Below are positions 1 through 8,855 of a stretch of 64,000 bases of DNA, piece after piece (position 1 is the stretch's first letter; the number at the start of each line of letters is the position of its first letter). A program made the translations under genes and the position numbers. The notes beneath the pieces are model-generated. The model did not search any database. It saw only the letters and a program-made list of their open reading frames with translations, and was not told the DNA's origin. This stretch comes from JBDTSW01 sp963758845 (GTDB lineage Bacteria; Actinomycetota; Thermoleophilia; Solirubrobacterales; 70-9), in the NCBI GenBank assembly GCA_963758845.1, contig CAVWWX010000001.1, forward strand, positions 1 through 64,000, written 5' to 3'.

Positions 1-102
1 GACGGGCTGGTCGGGACCGACTACCTGGGAGAGTATCGAGTCACCTTCGACATCACCGGCGAGAGGATGATCCTGTCACCGCAGGGAGAGTCGGGGCGCT
101 GA
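1..102 (+). CDS. C-terminal end of a retropepsin-like aspartic protease (partial)
   Basis: The window opens inside a plus-strand reading frame that ends with TGA at 100-102. The 33 visible residues contain DGLVGTDYLGEYRVTFDI followed by RMILSP. The pattern G-x-x-G-x-D-(F/Y)-L, then R/K-V-T-F-D and M-I-L, is the usual C-terminal flap and strand region of bacterial retropepsin-like aspartic proteases (family knowledge). The catalytic D-T/S-G motifs would lie upstream, outside the window, so activity cannot be judged. The call rests on a short tail only. Confidence 0.5.
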   Translation, partial: DGLVGTDYLGEYRVTFDITGERMILSPQGESGR

Positions 103-121
103 CGCTGGGAAGGTGCCCTCG

Positions 122-463
122 TCAGGCGGGCCCGCCGCCGAATCCGATCTCGTTGCCGTCCGGGTCGCGGAAGGTGGCCTTGCGGACGCCGTTGTCGTAG
201 GTCTCGCGCTCGGCCGGCTCCAGGCCGCGCTCGGCGATCTGGGCGATGCGGGCGTCGAAGTCGCCGACGAAGACGGTGTGCATCGCGTGCCCGGCATGCT
301 CGGGCGGCAACTCGATGAAGACGTAGCGGTGTTCGGCGAGCTCCCACACCGCCTCGGTGTCGTTCGGCAGGAACGACGGCGGCTCGCCGAGGAGTTGCTC
401 GTACCAGGCCGTCGCCGCGGCGTAGTCGCGGACGGGGATGCCTGCGAAGAGATCGAGGTTCAT
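122..463 (-). CDS. VOC (glyoxalase/bleomycin-resistance fold) family protein
   Basis: An intact 113-residue protein beginning MNLDLFAGIPVRDYAAATAWYEQLLG, quoted here only for its start: MNLDLFAGIPVRDYAAATAW. The start I-P-V-R-D-Y-x-x-x-x-x-W-Y and the end RDPDGNEIGFGGG are the classic halves of a single-domain VOC protein, with the C-terminal D-P-D-G-N-x-I/W-x-F loop that usually carries a metal ligand. These proteins bind metals and small molecules (lyases, dioxygenases, resistance proteins); the substrate here is unknown. The ATG at 463 is chosen because the conserved first strand begins right after it. It faces away from the permease gene that starts at 600, so 464-599 should hold divergent promoters. 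Unlike its neighbours it has no frame break. Confidence 0.8.
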   Translation of the reverse strand: MNLDLFAGIPVRDYAAATAWYEQLLGEPPSFLPNDTEAVWELAEHRYVFIELPPEHAGHAMHTVFVGDFDARIAQIAERGLEPAERETYDNGVRKATFRDPDGNEIGFGGGPA

Positions 464-599
464 TCCGCGGACCCTACAACGCCGACCCCTCTCGCCCTCC
501 CCGGACAGAGGAGCACCGCGAGATCTTCCGTGTTGCACGAAGTGGACGGCTCCACCAGGGTAGGGACATCACGGACGCACGAGACTCGGAGGCGGCGAT

Positions 600-2034
600 A
601 TGAGTGACGTAAGGGTCCAGCAGCAAAGCCACGAACCCGAGCTCAAGCGGGTGATGGGCCCGAAGCTGCTGCTGCTGTTCATCGTCGGCGACATCCTCGG
701 CACCGGCGTCTACGCCCTGACCGGCGAGGTCGCCGGCGAGGTCGGCGGGGCGGCGTGGGCGCCGTTCCTGGTCGCCTTCGTCGGTCGCCACGCATCACGG
801 CGTTCTCCTACCTCGAGCTGGTGACGAAGTACCCGCAGGCCGCCGGTGCGGCGCTCTACACGCACAAGGCGTTCGGCATCCACTTCCTGACGTTCATGGT
901 GGCCTTCACCGTGATGTGCTCGGGCATCACGTCGGCGTCGACCGCGTCCAGGGCGTTCGCCAGCTTCCTGCGGCGAGGGCTTCGAGCTCGAGCTGGGGCA
1001 GCGACGGCGTGATCGCTGCTCATCGCGCTGGGCTTCATGGCGCTGGTGGCGGCGGTCAACTTCCGCGGCGTCGGCGAGAGCGTCAAGGCCAACGTCGTGC
1101 TCACCCTGGTCGAGCTGTCCGGGCTGCTGATGGTGATCCTGATCGGCTTCTGGGCGATGACCGCAGGGCGACGCCGACTTCAGCCGGGTCGTCGAGTTCG
1201 ACACGGCCGAGGACAAGAGCGCCTTCCTCGCCGTCACGGCGGCGACCTCGCTGGCGTTCTTCGCGATGGTCGGCTTCGAGGACTCGGTCAACATGGCCGA
1301 GGAGACCAAGGACCCGATCCGGATCTTCCCGAAGGTGATGCTGACCGGCCTCGGGCATCACCGGCATCATCTACGTGCTGGTCGTCGATCTCCGCGGTGG
1401 CGCTCGTGCCCGGTCGGCGACCTCGACCGACCCGATCGACCCGCCGCTGCTCCGGGTGGTCGAGGCCGGCGCGCCCGACCTGCCGATCGACACGATCTTC
1501 CCGTTCATCACGATGTTCGCCGTCGCCAACTCGGCGCTGATCAACATGCTGATGGCGAGCCGGCTGCTGTACGGCATGGCCAACCAGGACGTGCTGCCCC
1601 GCGTCCTCGGCAAGGTGCACCCGACGCGCCGTACGCCCTGGGTCTGCGATCATCTTCACCACGCTGATCGCGTTCGGCCTGATCACGCACGTCGTCCGAG
1701 TCGCTCGAGCGCGGACGCGATCGCGCTCGCTCGGCGGCACGACGGCGCTGCTGCTGCTCGGCGTCTTCACGGTCGTCAACGTCGCCGTGCTGGTGCTGCG
1801 CAAGGACCCGGTCGACCACGAGCACTTCCACGCCCCGACGGTGCTGCCGGTGCTCGGCGCGATCACCTGCGCCTTCCTGGTCGGGCCCTGGACCGGGCGC
1901 GACGACGCGCAGTACCGAGTCGCCGCCGGGCTGCTCGCCCTCGGCGTCGTGCTCTGGGTCTGCACTGGCTGTGGAACCGCGGCGTGCGCGCCAAGAAGAC
2001 CGGCTTCCGCCATCCGGAGGAGATCGGCGGCTGA
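600..2034 (+). CDS. APC-superfamily amino acid permease, frame-broken
   Basis: Read across several frame breaks, this is an approximately 470-residue polytopic membrane transporter of the APC (amino acid-polyamine-organocation) superfamily. The N-terminus KLLLLFIVGDILGTGVYALT matches transmembrane helix 1 with the G-x-G-V/I-Y/F substrate motif. Later helices are recognisable (FSYLELVTKYPQAAGAALYT; AFFAMVGFEDSVNMAEETKDP, the conserved F-x-x-x-x-G-F-E/D-x-x-x-x-x-x-E-E-x-x-x-P segment, shown here in part). A purine-rich ribosome site (GGAGGCGGCG) precedes ATG 600. Reading restores cleanly if single extra bases are removed, for example near 784, 795, 995-998 and 1353-1355. The breaks are probably sequence errors rather than decay because the protein sequence on both sides stays conserved. 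Substrate not determinable. Confidence 0.82.
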
Positions 2035-2076
2035 CCAGCGCACCGCTGGCCTCGACCGGCGCGACCAACGCACAGC

Positions 2077-2082
2077 TAGGGT
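2077..2082 (+). promoter_or_regulatory. Candidate -10 element for a leaderless transcript
   Basis: TAGGGT lies 7 bases before the ATG at 2090, and no ribosome binding site lies between. A TAnnnT hexamer this close to a start codon is the usual sign of leaderless transcription in actinobacteria. No clear -35 element is seen. Inference only. Confidence 0.4.
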
Positions 2083-2089
2083 CAGGTGC

Positions 2090-3459
2090 ATGGCCGAGTT
2101 CACGAGCTGAGTCCCAGCGCGCCCTCCGCCGGATCCTGCTCGAGCGACAGCGAAGGGCCGCGTTCCCGGCCTCGTCGGTGGCGTCGCCCGCGAGGGTTCG
2201 CTGCTCTGGTAGGACGGCGTCGGCGCCGCGGACCTGGACGAGCCTGAGCGGCCGCCGGACGAGGACACCCAGTTCCTGATCGCCTCGCAGAGCAAGACGT
2301 TCACCGCGGTCGCGATCATGGCGCTGCGCGACGAGGGCAAGCTCAACCTCGACGACACGGTCGAGCAGCTGATCCCGGAGAGCAAGCACGAGGGCATCAC
2401 CATCCGGCAGATGCTCAGCCACGTCAGCGGTATGCAGCGCGAACCGGTCGGCGACGTCTGGGACGATGATGAAGTACCCCGACCGTGAGCGAGCTGGTGG
2501 CCGGCTGGAACGACGCGGAGCGGATCGGCAAGCCGCACCACCGGTTCCACTACTCGAACCTGGTCTACTCGATGCTCGGCGAGATCGTCGCCCGGCTCGA
2601 CGGACGGCCCTGGTACGACGTCGATCCAGGCCCGCATCCTCGATCCGCTGGAGATGCGCCGTACGACGATGGGACTGGACGGCGGACCGCACGCCGCCGG
2701 GTACTACGTGCCGCCGTTCACCGACGTGCCGGTAAGGAGCCGGTCGTCGACATCGGCGCGATGGCGCCTGCCGGCGGGCTCGCGAGTACGGCGGCGGACC
2801 TGGCGACGTGGGCGATCGTTCCTGGCCGACCCGGTCGACGAGGTGCTGTCGCAAGGACACCCTCGAGGAGATGTGCCAGCCGCAGATCATGGCGGACGTC
2901 GACGCGCTGGCAGCTGGCATGGGGCCTCGGCTTCATGCTGCTGCGGTCGGGCGACCGCGTCTTCGTCGGCCACGACGGCGGCATGCCGGGCCACATCACC
3001 GAGCGTTCGTGCACCGGCCGTCCGGGTACGGCGGGGATCGCGCTGATGAACTCGACGTCCTCGCCTGACGCCGCCGGCCTTCGCCATCGCGCTGGCCGAC
3101 AACGTGATCGAGCACGACGCCGCCGCGCCGGAGCCCTGGACCCCGGGCGACGCGTGCCCGACGAGCTGCGCGGGCTGCTCGGGACGTGGTTCACCGAGGG
3201 CCAGCCGTTCACGTTCTCCGTACGCGACAGGACCCTCGAGGCGCAGGCTCGACGCGGCCCCGAAGCACAAGCCGCCGTCGGTCTTCGACCAAGATCGGCG
3301 ACGACGTCTACCGCACCGCAGTCCGGCCGCGAGACCGGCGAGCTCCTGCGCGTCACCCGCGACGCGAACGGCGCCGTCACCAAGCTGCACTGGGCGACCT
3401 ACTTCTTCACCCGCGAGCCTTACGCCTTCGGCGAGTGGCTGGTCGAGCGAGACGAGTAG
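2090..3459 (+). CDS. Class C beta-lactamase-like serine hydrolase, frame-broken
   Basis: Reconstructed across several single-base indels, this is a serine hydrolase of the beta-lactamase/esterase EstB/D-aminopeptidase family of about 450 residues. The three family motifs are visible: S-Q-S-K (SxxK, in FLIASQSKTFTAVAIMAL), Y-S-N (HYSNLVYSMLGEIVARL) and H-D-G (VFVGHDGGMPGHIT). After the catalytic domain follows a C-terminal region (LRGLLGTWFTEGQPFTF and onward to the stop at 3457) that resembles the beta-barrel tail found in many stand-alone family members. There is no obvious signal peptide, so it may be cytoplasmic. It is separated by only about 55 bases from the permease upstream, but it has its own candidate promoter. 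Substrate unknown. Confidence 0.82.
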
Positions 3460-3484
3460 CGCGCTGCAAAGGTTCCTGCGAACA

Positions 3485-3507
3485 CCCGCCGCCTGAATGG
3501 CGGCGGG
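3485..3507. terminator. Bidirectional GC-rich hairpin terminator
   Basis: CCCGCCGCC, loop TGAAT, GGCGGCGGG: a perfect 9-bp stem, extended further by AAC/GTT with one mismatch. It sits between the convergent ends of the serine hydrolase (3459) and the CTPGYWK gene (3553). There is no long T tract, as is common in high-GC actinobacteria. Confidence 0.7.
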
Positions 3508-3552
3508 CGTTGCGTCTGGGCGATCGGATCTAACCCCGAGCGGGTTGAGGCT

Positions 3553-4063
3553 CTAGAGCGGGCACCCGAGGTTGTTTTGCTCGTCGAGGTGGGTCGCGAG
3601 CGCCAGCATCGTCGCCCGATCGCTTCACGAGCGATAGCCTCGTTCACGGAGCCCACGATGTTGCCTGGCTCGGTCCAGCGACGCTCGGGATATCCGAGGC
3701 CTTCGTGTGCGGCAGTTCAGCCACGCTGCCACAGCCGCGCGCAGCAGGATGCGCTCAGCGCCGGCCGCGCCGGGGCCACCCTTGTAGGACAACGCTTCCA
3801 GGAACGTGTCACCCGCGAGGGGCGCCGTCACGGCGAAGCCCAGGCTGGAGTACGCCGCCCTCGTTGTCCTGATACATGGCCGTCAGGAGCATGTCGGACG
3901 GGATGAGGTCTCCTGGCCTTTCGAGCCAGTTTTCGGTGTGGGTCTTCCAGTAGCCCGGAGTACAACCTTCTTCGCCGATATTTGATGCGTGCACCGTGGT
4001 TGTGGAAAAGATAAGCGCGCCGAACAAGCCGATTGCGGCGCCGATGACTGTTGATTTGCGCAT
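3553..4063 (-). CDS. Secreted protein with CTPGYWK motif, frame-broken
   Basis: The ATG at 4063 opens a signal peptide (MRKSTVIGAAIGLFGALIFS, then an A-x-A-like cleavage region ending HAS). The mature part begins with GCTPGYWKTHTENW. The C-T-P-G-Y-W-K-(N/T)-H motif is a recurrent N-terminal signature of secreted bacterial proteins of unknown function, often followed by a helix like LLRAAVAAWLN, which is also present here (RILLRAAVAAWLNCRTHEGL after frame correction). The protein continues to an end reading DEQNNLGCPL and a stop at 3553. At least two indels break the frame, near 3840 and between 3640 and 3720. About 165 residues. Three visible cysteines could form disulfides. Function unknown; the exported location is well supported. 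Confidence 0.7.
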
Positions 4064-4190
4064 GATTCCCGTTCTTCCCTACGATTGGCCCCCGGCGTCG
4101 ATTGACGTCATCCCCGCCACCCGAACGAGGCAGGCCCCCATGCCGACAACGTAACGGGTTTCGTCGCCCGCGGGCATAGTCACTTCGGGC

Positions 4191-4211
4191 TATCTTGATA
4201 TGACTAAGATA
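4191..4211. promoter_or_regulatory. AT-rich inverted repeat, candidate operator
   Basis: TATCTT, 9-base spacer, AAGATA: a perfect 6-bp inverted repeat in an AT-rich island inside high-GC DNA, about 130 bases upstream of the start of the CTPGYWK gene. It could be a promoter or operator for that gene. Otherwise nothing was seen between 4064 and 4345. Confidence 0.35.
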
Positions 4212-4345
4212 CACTTGATCGAGCCCGATTTCTACGCTGCGTAAGGCAGTCATGACGGTTGGTGTACGTACGGATGGCGGTGGAATATCGCCGGGCAGTC
4301 GGCTTCGTGCTCCGGGTTTGCTGTTGCGGTCGTTCAGGCCTTCGG

Positions 4346-5201
4346 CTAGGCGTGGCGGGCCGATCGCGACCCGACGACGGGCGAGCGTGTCAAGCCCTTC
4401 GGCCGTGCGTTCGAGGGTCCACCAGGACTCGATCCACCAGGTCGCCCCGGCGTTTGCCCACGCGGCAGGGTCCTTCGGCTCGGTCTTGACGAACTCGCCG
4501 TAGCTATCGGCTTCGAGGATGACGTCATATCCGTCCCAGGGAAGCCCGGCCCGCTCACGCTCCTCACGCGTCAACCTGGCGATCTCGGCCAGGCTCTCGG
4601 GGTGGTCGGCTTTTCGCGGTCGCTCGGGTGGATGACCTGCGGGAGCAGGCCGTCCCACCGGGACGCCCGCGCCAGCGACGGTTGGCGGTCACGGCCGACG
4701 ACCTGGGCGCCAACCGCCCAGACCGGTGGTCGCGGCTGCTGGACTGGCGGGTCGGGGAGCATGAAGTCTGTCGGTTTGGCGCGAGTAGTGCGGTGCCGTC
4801 GAATGCGAACGGCTGGCCTTTAAGCAGGCCGGCGTAGATCGCAAGCGCCTCGTCGAGTTTCTGCGCGCGGACCTTGCGTCCCTCGTCGGCTTCGAAGGCC
4901 GTCCATCCCTCGTGCAGAGCGCCAAGGCCCGCGCCGAGGCATGGCGCGACCGCCGCTCAACCGGTCGACGGTGCCGACCTTGCTGGCGAGGTCCCAGGGC
5001 TTCACCCGCGGCACAGGGGTCAAAAGGGTGCCGAGCTTGATCCGCTCGGTCACCATCGCCGCCGCGGCCAACGTCACCAGGGCGTCAACCCCGAAGACCG
5101 CTTCCCAGGTGAAGATGCCGTCCCAGCCGTGCCGCTCGCCGAGAGCCGCCAGGGAGGAGAACTCGCGCGAGTCGGCATACGGGACGACGAACCAATCTCA
5201 T
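4346..5201 (-). CDS. LLM-class flavin/F420-dependent oxidoreductase, frame-broken
   Basis: After correction of single-base indels this reads as a luciferase-like monooxygenase family protein of about 280 residues. Recognisable blocks in order: GWDGIFTWEAVFG, the segment LVTLAAAAMVTERIKLGTLL followed by TPVPRVKPWDLASKVGTVDR, then LSGGRA, which is the classic G-T-x-x-T-P-x-x-R-R-x-P family signature. The C-terminus has WWIESWW and a GPPR-like motif. The family reduces or oxidises small molecules using FMN or F420; the cofactor and substrate cannot be told. Start: an ATG at 5201 directly precedes a V-V-V-P-x-A-D-like first strand. The stop is uncertain; TAG at 4346 fits best if one base is extra near the GPPR motif. 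Confidence 0.72.
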
Positions 5202-5261
5202 GCTCGCGACCGTAATACTTCCGCCGACACCCGACTTGATCCCCTTGCTCCCCTAGCGTTT

Positions 5262-5281
5262 GCCTTGTTGCATCGCAAGGC
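5262..5281. terminator. Small hairpin between LLM and glu genes
   Basis: GCCTTG, 8-base loop, CAAGGC: a perfect 6-bp stem with no T tract. It lies in the divergent intergenic region (5202-5451), so it may be a structural or regulatory element rather than a terminator. Low confidence. Confidence 0.25.
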
Positions 5282-5429
5282 GGGTGGCTGCTGAACAACG
5301 CAAATCCGCCATGTGCCTTCAGGTCGAGGCGCCTTGTAAACTCGGCAAACGGCTGCGGTTGAGGTCCTGCTCCACCTGGTGTTTCGGGTGGTGCACCGAC
5401 ACGGTCGGCTGCGTCATAGCGTTTCGCGC

Positions 5430-5442
5430 TAACGGTCCGTTA
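5430..5442. promoter_or_regulatory. Palindrome directly before gluA, candidate operator
   Basis: TAACGGTCCGTTA is a perfect 6+1+6 palindrome ending 9 bases before the gluA ATG. Its place, overlapping any promoter or ribosome site of the transporter operon, suits a repressor operator. No regulator gene is next to it. Inference. Confidence 0.4.
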
Positions 5443-5451
5443 GGTTGGGGC

Positions 5452-6230
5452 ATGGCCGAAGCCGAAACGGACAGCCCGGGTCGACCGCCGAACCGCTTGT
5501 CGTGCCTGACGGGGTCAACAAGTGGTTCGGCGACCTGCATGTCCTCAAGGACATCGACCTCGACATCGCACCGCGGCGAGGTCGTCGTCGTCATCGGCCC
5601 GTCCGGCTCCGGCAAGTCCACGCTGTGCCGGGCGATCAACCGGCTCGAGCCGATCGACGAGGGCGAGATCACGCTCGACGGCGAGCCGCTGCCCGAGGAG
5701 GGCAAGGAGCTCGCCCGGCTGCGCGCCGAGGTCGGCATGGTCTTCCAGTCGTTCAACCTGTTCGCGCACAAGACCGTGCTCGAGAACGTCACGCTCGGAC
5801 CGATCAAGGTCCGCGGCGGAGACCAAGGCCGAAGCGCGAACGAGCGGGCCAGGAGCTGCTCGAGCGGGTCGGCGTCGCCGAGCAGGCGGACAAGTACCCG
5901 GCGCAGCTCTCCGGCGGGCAGCAGCAGCGGGTGGCCATCGCCCGCGCGCTGGCGATGCAGCCGAAGGTGATGCTCTTCGACGAGCCGACGTCCGCGCTCG
6001 ACCCCGAGATGATCAAGGAAGTGCTCGACGTCATGGTCGAGCTCGCCGAGCGACGGCATGACGATGGTCGTCGTCACGCACGAGATGGGGTTCGCGCGCA
6101 CTGCGGCCAACCGGGTCGTGTTCATGGCCGACGGCGCGATCGTCGAGGAGGCGCACGCCGGAGGAGTTCTTCACCAATCCGCAGTCGGACCGGGCCAAGG
6201 ACTTCCTCGGCAAGATCCTCGCAGCACTGA
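5452..6230 (+). CDS. gluA: Polar amino acid (glutamate-type) ABC transporter ATPase, frame-broken
   Basis: This is the cytoplasmic ATPase of a glutamate/polar amino acid importer. Walker A is GPSGSGKST, the Q-loop is in GMVFQSFNLF, the ABC signature is LSGGQQQR and Walker B is VMLFDEPTSALDPEM, followed by the H-loop VTHEMGFAR. The pattern FQ-S-F-N-L-F-A-H-K/M-T is typical of the HisP/GlnQ/GluA group. Extra single bases are evident near 5573, 5817, 6049 and 6164. The stop is placed at 6228-6230, giving an end like FLGKILQH that matches the family. It is the first gene of the four-gene gluABCD order. ATG 5452 is chosen because the preceding palindrome and promoter region end just before it. Confidence 0.88.
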
Positions 6231-6318
6231 CCGCAGCGGCAGTCGCACGCCACCACAGCCACGTATCGACCGACCCGCAGCATCGACACGGCACTCGACG
6301 CCGAAACGGGGAGTTCAG

Positions 6319-7215
6319 ATGAGATTCGCAAAGACCACAGCCCTCGCAGCCGCTGGGGCCTGCGCTGGCCCGTCGACTCGCCGCGTGCGGCGACGACGAC
6401 GGCTCGCGGTGACGGCACGCCGACGTCAGACGTCGCAGGACGACCCGGACTTCCCGAGGGCACGCACGATGGCCGACGCTGGCCGACGCCGGCAAGATCA
6501 CGATCGGCGTCAAGATCGACCAGCCAGGCATCGGCTTCCTCGAGCCCGGCGCCGACGCGCCCGAGGGCTTCGACATCGAGATGGGCAGGATCATCGCCGC
6601 GGCGCTCGGCATCGAGCGACGACGACATCGACTGGAAGGAGACGATCTCCGACAACCGCGAGCCGTTCCTCAAGAGCGGCGACGTCGACATCGTCATCGC
6701 GTCGTACTCGATCACCGACGACCGCCGCGAAGAGGTCGGACAGGCCGGGCCGTACTACGTCACCGGTCAGCAGATGCTCGTCCGCGAGGAGGACAAGGAC
6801 AAGATCACCGGCCCGGAGGACATGACGGGCATCAAGGTCTGCTCGGTCGAGGGCTCGACGTCGCTCGACGACCGCGCAGGACGAGTACGGCGCCGACCCG
6901 GTCCCGCTCGGCACCTACTCCGAGTGCGTCGACCAGCTCGAAGAACGAGACGGTCGACGCGGTGACCACCGACGGCGCGATCCTGCTGGGCTACGAGGCC
7001 GAGGACCCTGACGAGCTCAGGTCGTCGGCGAGCCGTTCAGCGAGGAGCGTTACGGCATCGGCTACAAGCTCGGCGACACGGAGATGTGCGAGTTCATCAC
7101 CGACACCATCCAGGAGGCGATGGACGACGGCACCTGGGCGGAGGCGTTCGAGGCAACCCTCGGCCAGTCCGGCATCGAGACGCCCGAGCCGCCCGAGATG
7201 GATCCCTGCCAGTAA
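6319..7215 (+). CDS. gluB: Glutamate-type ABC transporter binding lipoprotein, frame-broken
   Basis: Periplasmic-binding-protein family 3 receptor anchored as a lipoprotein. The start MRFAKTTALAAAG begins a signal peptide that, after removal of an indel, ends in a lipobox L-A-A-C-G followed by acidic residues. The mature domain includes KITIGVKIDQPGIGF, EGFDIEMGRIIAAALGI and SDNREPFLKSGDVDIVIASY, with the S-I-T-D-D-R-R-E-E-V motif typical of SBP family 3 receptors. Ends MDPCQ with TAA at 7213. At least five indels interrupt the frame. It should deliver glutamate or a related acidic amino acid to the gluC/gluD channel. Substrate is inferred from gene order and family only. Confidence 0.87.
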
Positions 7216-7298
7216 GCACATCGACCCGGTGGTGGCCGGTGACGACGCGTCACCGGCCACCCGTGTCAGTCGACCTCGACGGAGAGGTGACCGAGCTC

Positions 7299-7972
7299 AT
7301 GCAGGTCCTGATCGACAACCTCGACCCGATTCTCGACGGCTTCAAGAAGACGCTGTGGCTGCTGTTCTTCTCCGGGCTCATCGCGCTCGTCCTCGGGACC
7401 ATCCTGGCTGCGATGCGCGTGTCCCCGGTCGCGCTGATGCGCGGCGTCGGGCACGTCGCTACATCAACGTCGTCCGCAACACCCCGCTGCTGCTGATCCT
7501 GCTTCATCTTCCGTGACGCGTTCCCCCAACTCGGCTTCACCTACGACGTCAGCGACTACTTCAACTTCTTCTTCGTCGCTGCGACGATCGGGCTCGGCCT
7601 CTACGCCGCGGCGTTCGTCTGCGAGGCACTGCGATCCGGCATCAACTCGATCCCGATGGGGCAGGCGGAGGCGGCCCGCGCCATCGGGATGACGTTCGCG
7701 CCAGTCGATGCAGTCGGTGATCCTGCCGCAGGCCTTCCGAGCCGTGATCCCGCCGCTGGCCAGCACCTACATCGCGCTGGCCAAGAACACCAGCGTCGCG
7801 CTCGCCATCGGCGTCACCGAGGCGAGCTTCGTGATGAACAAGCTCATCAACGACAACGCCGCTGACCAGTGGTGGATCTTCTTCGGCTTCGCAGCCGGCT
7901 ACGTGCTGATCGTGCTGGCGATCGCCGCGATCGTGCACGTCGCTCGAGCGGACGGTGCGGGTGGCGCGATGA
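7299..7972 (+). CDS. gluC: Glutamate-type ABC transporter permease, frame-broken
   Basis: Membrane channel subunit with about five helices. It reads MQVLIDNLDPILDGFKKTLW at the N-terminus, then NVVRNTPLLLILLF and the EAA loop E-A-A-R-A-I-G-M-T-F, followed by VILPQAFRAVIPPLASTYIA and KNTSVALAIGV, all typical of the HisM/GluC permeases. GGAGAG at about 7281 precedes ATG 7299. The stop TGA at 7970-7972 overlaps the start of the next gene in an ATGA arrangement, which indicates translational coupling. Indels near 7463, 7505 and 7702 break the frame. It forms a heterodimer with gluD and is driven by gluA. Confidence 0.87.
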
Positions 7973-8850
7973 GCAGCGTCCTGTTCGACGTCCCCGGGCC
8001 GCGGGCGCGGCGGCGGCACCGGATCTACGCCGGTCATCTTCGTCGTGCTCGTCGTCGCTGGCATCTGGCTGCGGTCGTCACAGAAGCTCCACGACGAAGG
8101 CGTCCTCACTCCCGAGGTCTTCAACGACGCCTTCCAGAACCAGCAACGTCGAAGTTCCTCTGCGAGGGCTTCGTCAAGAACCTAAGGCCGCCGGCGCTGG
8201 CGATCGTCGTTGTCGCATCGCTGCTCGGGCTCGTGCTTCGCCGTCGGGCGGCTGTCCGACCACCGGCTGGTCCGACTGCCGGCGTGCACCGCTCGATCGA
8301 GCTCTTCCGGGCCGTCCCGCTGGTGCTGCTCATCGTCTTCTTCTTCTTCAGTACGTGACTGTCGGCATCGCTGCGGTCGCCTGGTCGCTCGGACTGATGC
8401 TCTACAACGGCTCGCGTGCTGGCCGAGGTCTTCCGCGCCGGCATCCTCGCGGTGCCAACGGGCCAGTCCGAGGCGGCCTACGCGATCGGCATGCGCAAGA
8501 CGCCAGGTGATGACGCATGATCCTGCTGCCGCAGGCGGTCAGGTTCATGCTGCCGGCGATCATCAGCCAGTGCGTGATCATCCTGAAGGACACGTCGCTC
8601 GGCTACGTCATCGTGTATGACGAGCTGGTCCGCACGTCGACGTCGGTGGCGCAGTTCGTCGACGACGGCACGATCGTCGTCTACGCCTCGGTCGCGCTCG
8701 TCTTCATCGTCGATCAACTACTCGCTGTCCAAGCTCGCCGAGTACCTCGAGCGGCGGCTGGCGCGCCGCGGGCGGACGACAGCCGATCGACGAAGGAGAC
8801 AGAGCGGTCGAGGTCGAGACCTGCAGGTCGCGGGCGACCGGCGAGGTTGA
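7969..8850 (+). CDS. gluD: Glutamate-type ABC transporter permease 2, frame-broken
   Basis: Second permease of the importer. After an N-terminal basic stretch (GPRARRRHRIYAG) and a first helix, it shows FRAVPLVLLI, the EAA loop S-E-A-A-Y-A-I-G-M-R-K-T, then MILLPQAVRFMLPAIISQCV and ILKDTSLGYVIVYDEL, which is the characteristic GluD region (K-D-T-S-L-G). It ends after SLSKLAEYLERRLARRG; the TGA at 8848 is the best stop but an indel could move it. Several indels. The start overlaps gluC. It is convergent with the following cystathionine beta-synthase, with only a few bases between stops and no visible terminator. Confidence 0.85.
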
Positions 8851-8855
8851 CGCCG

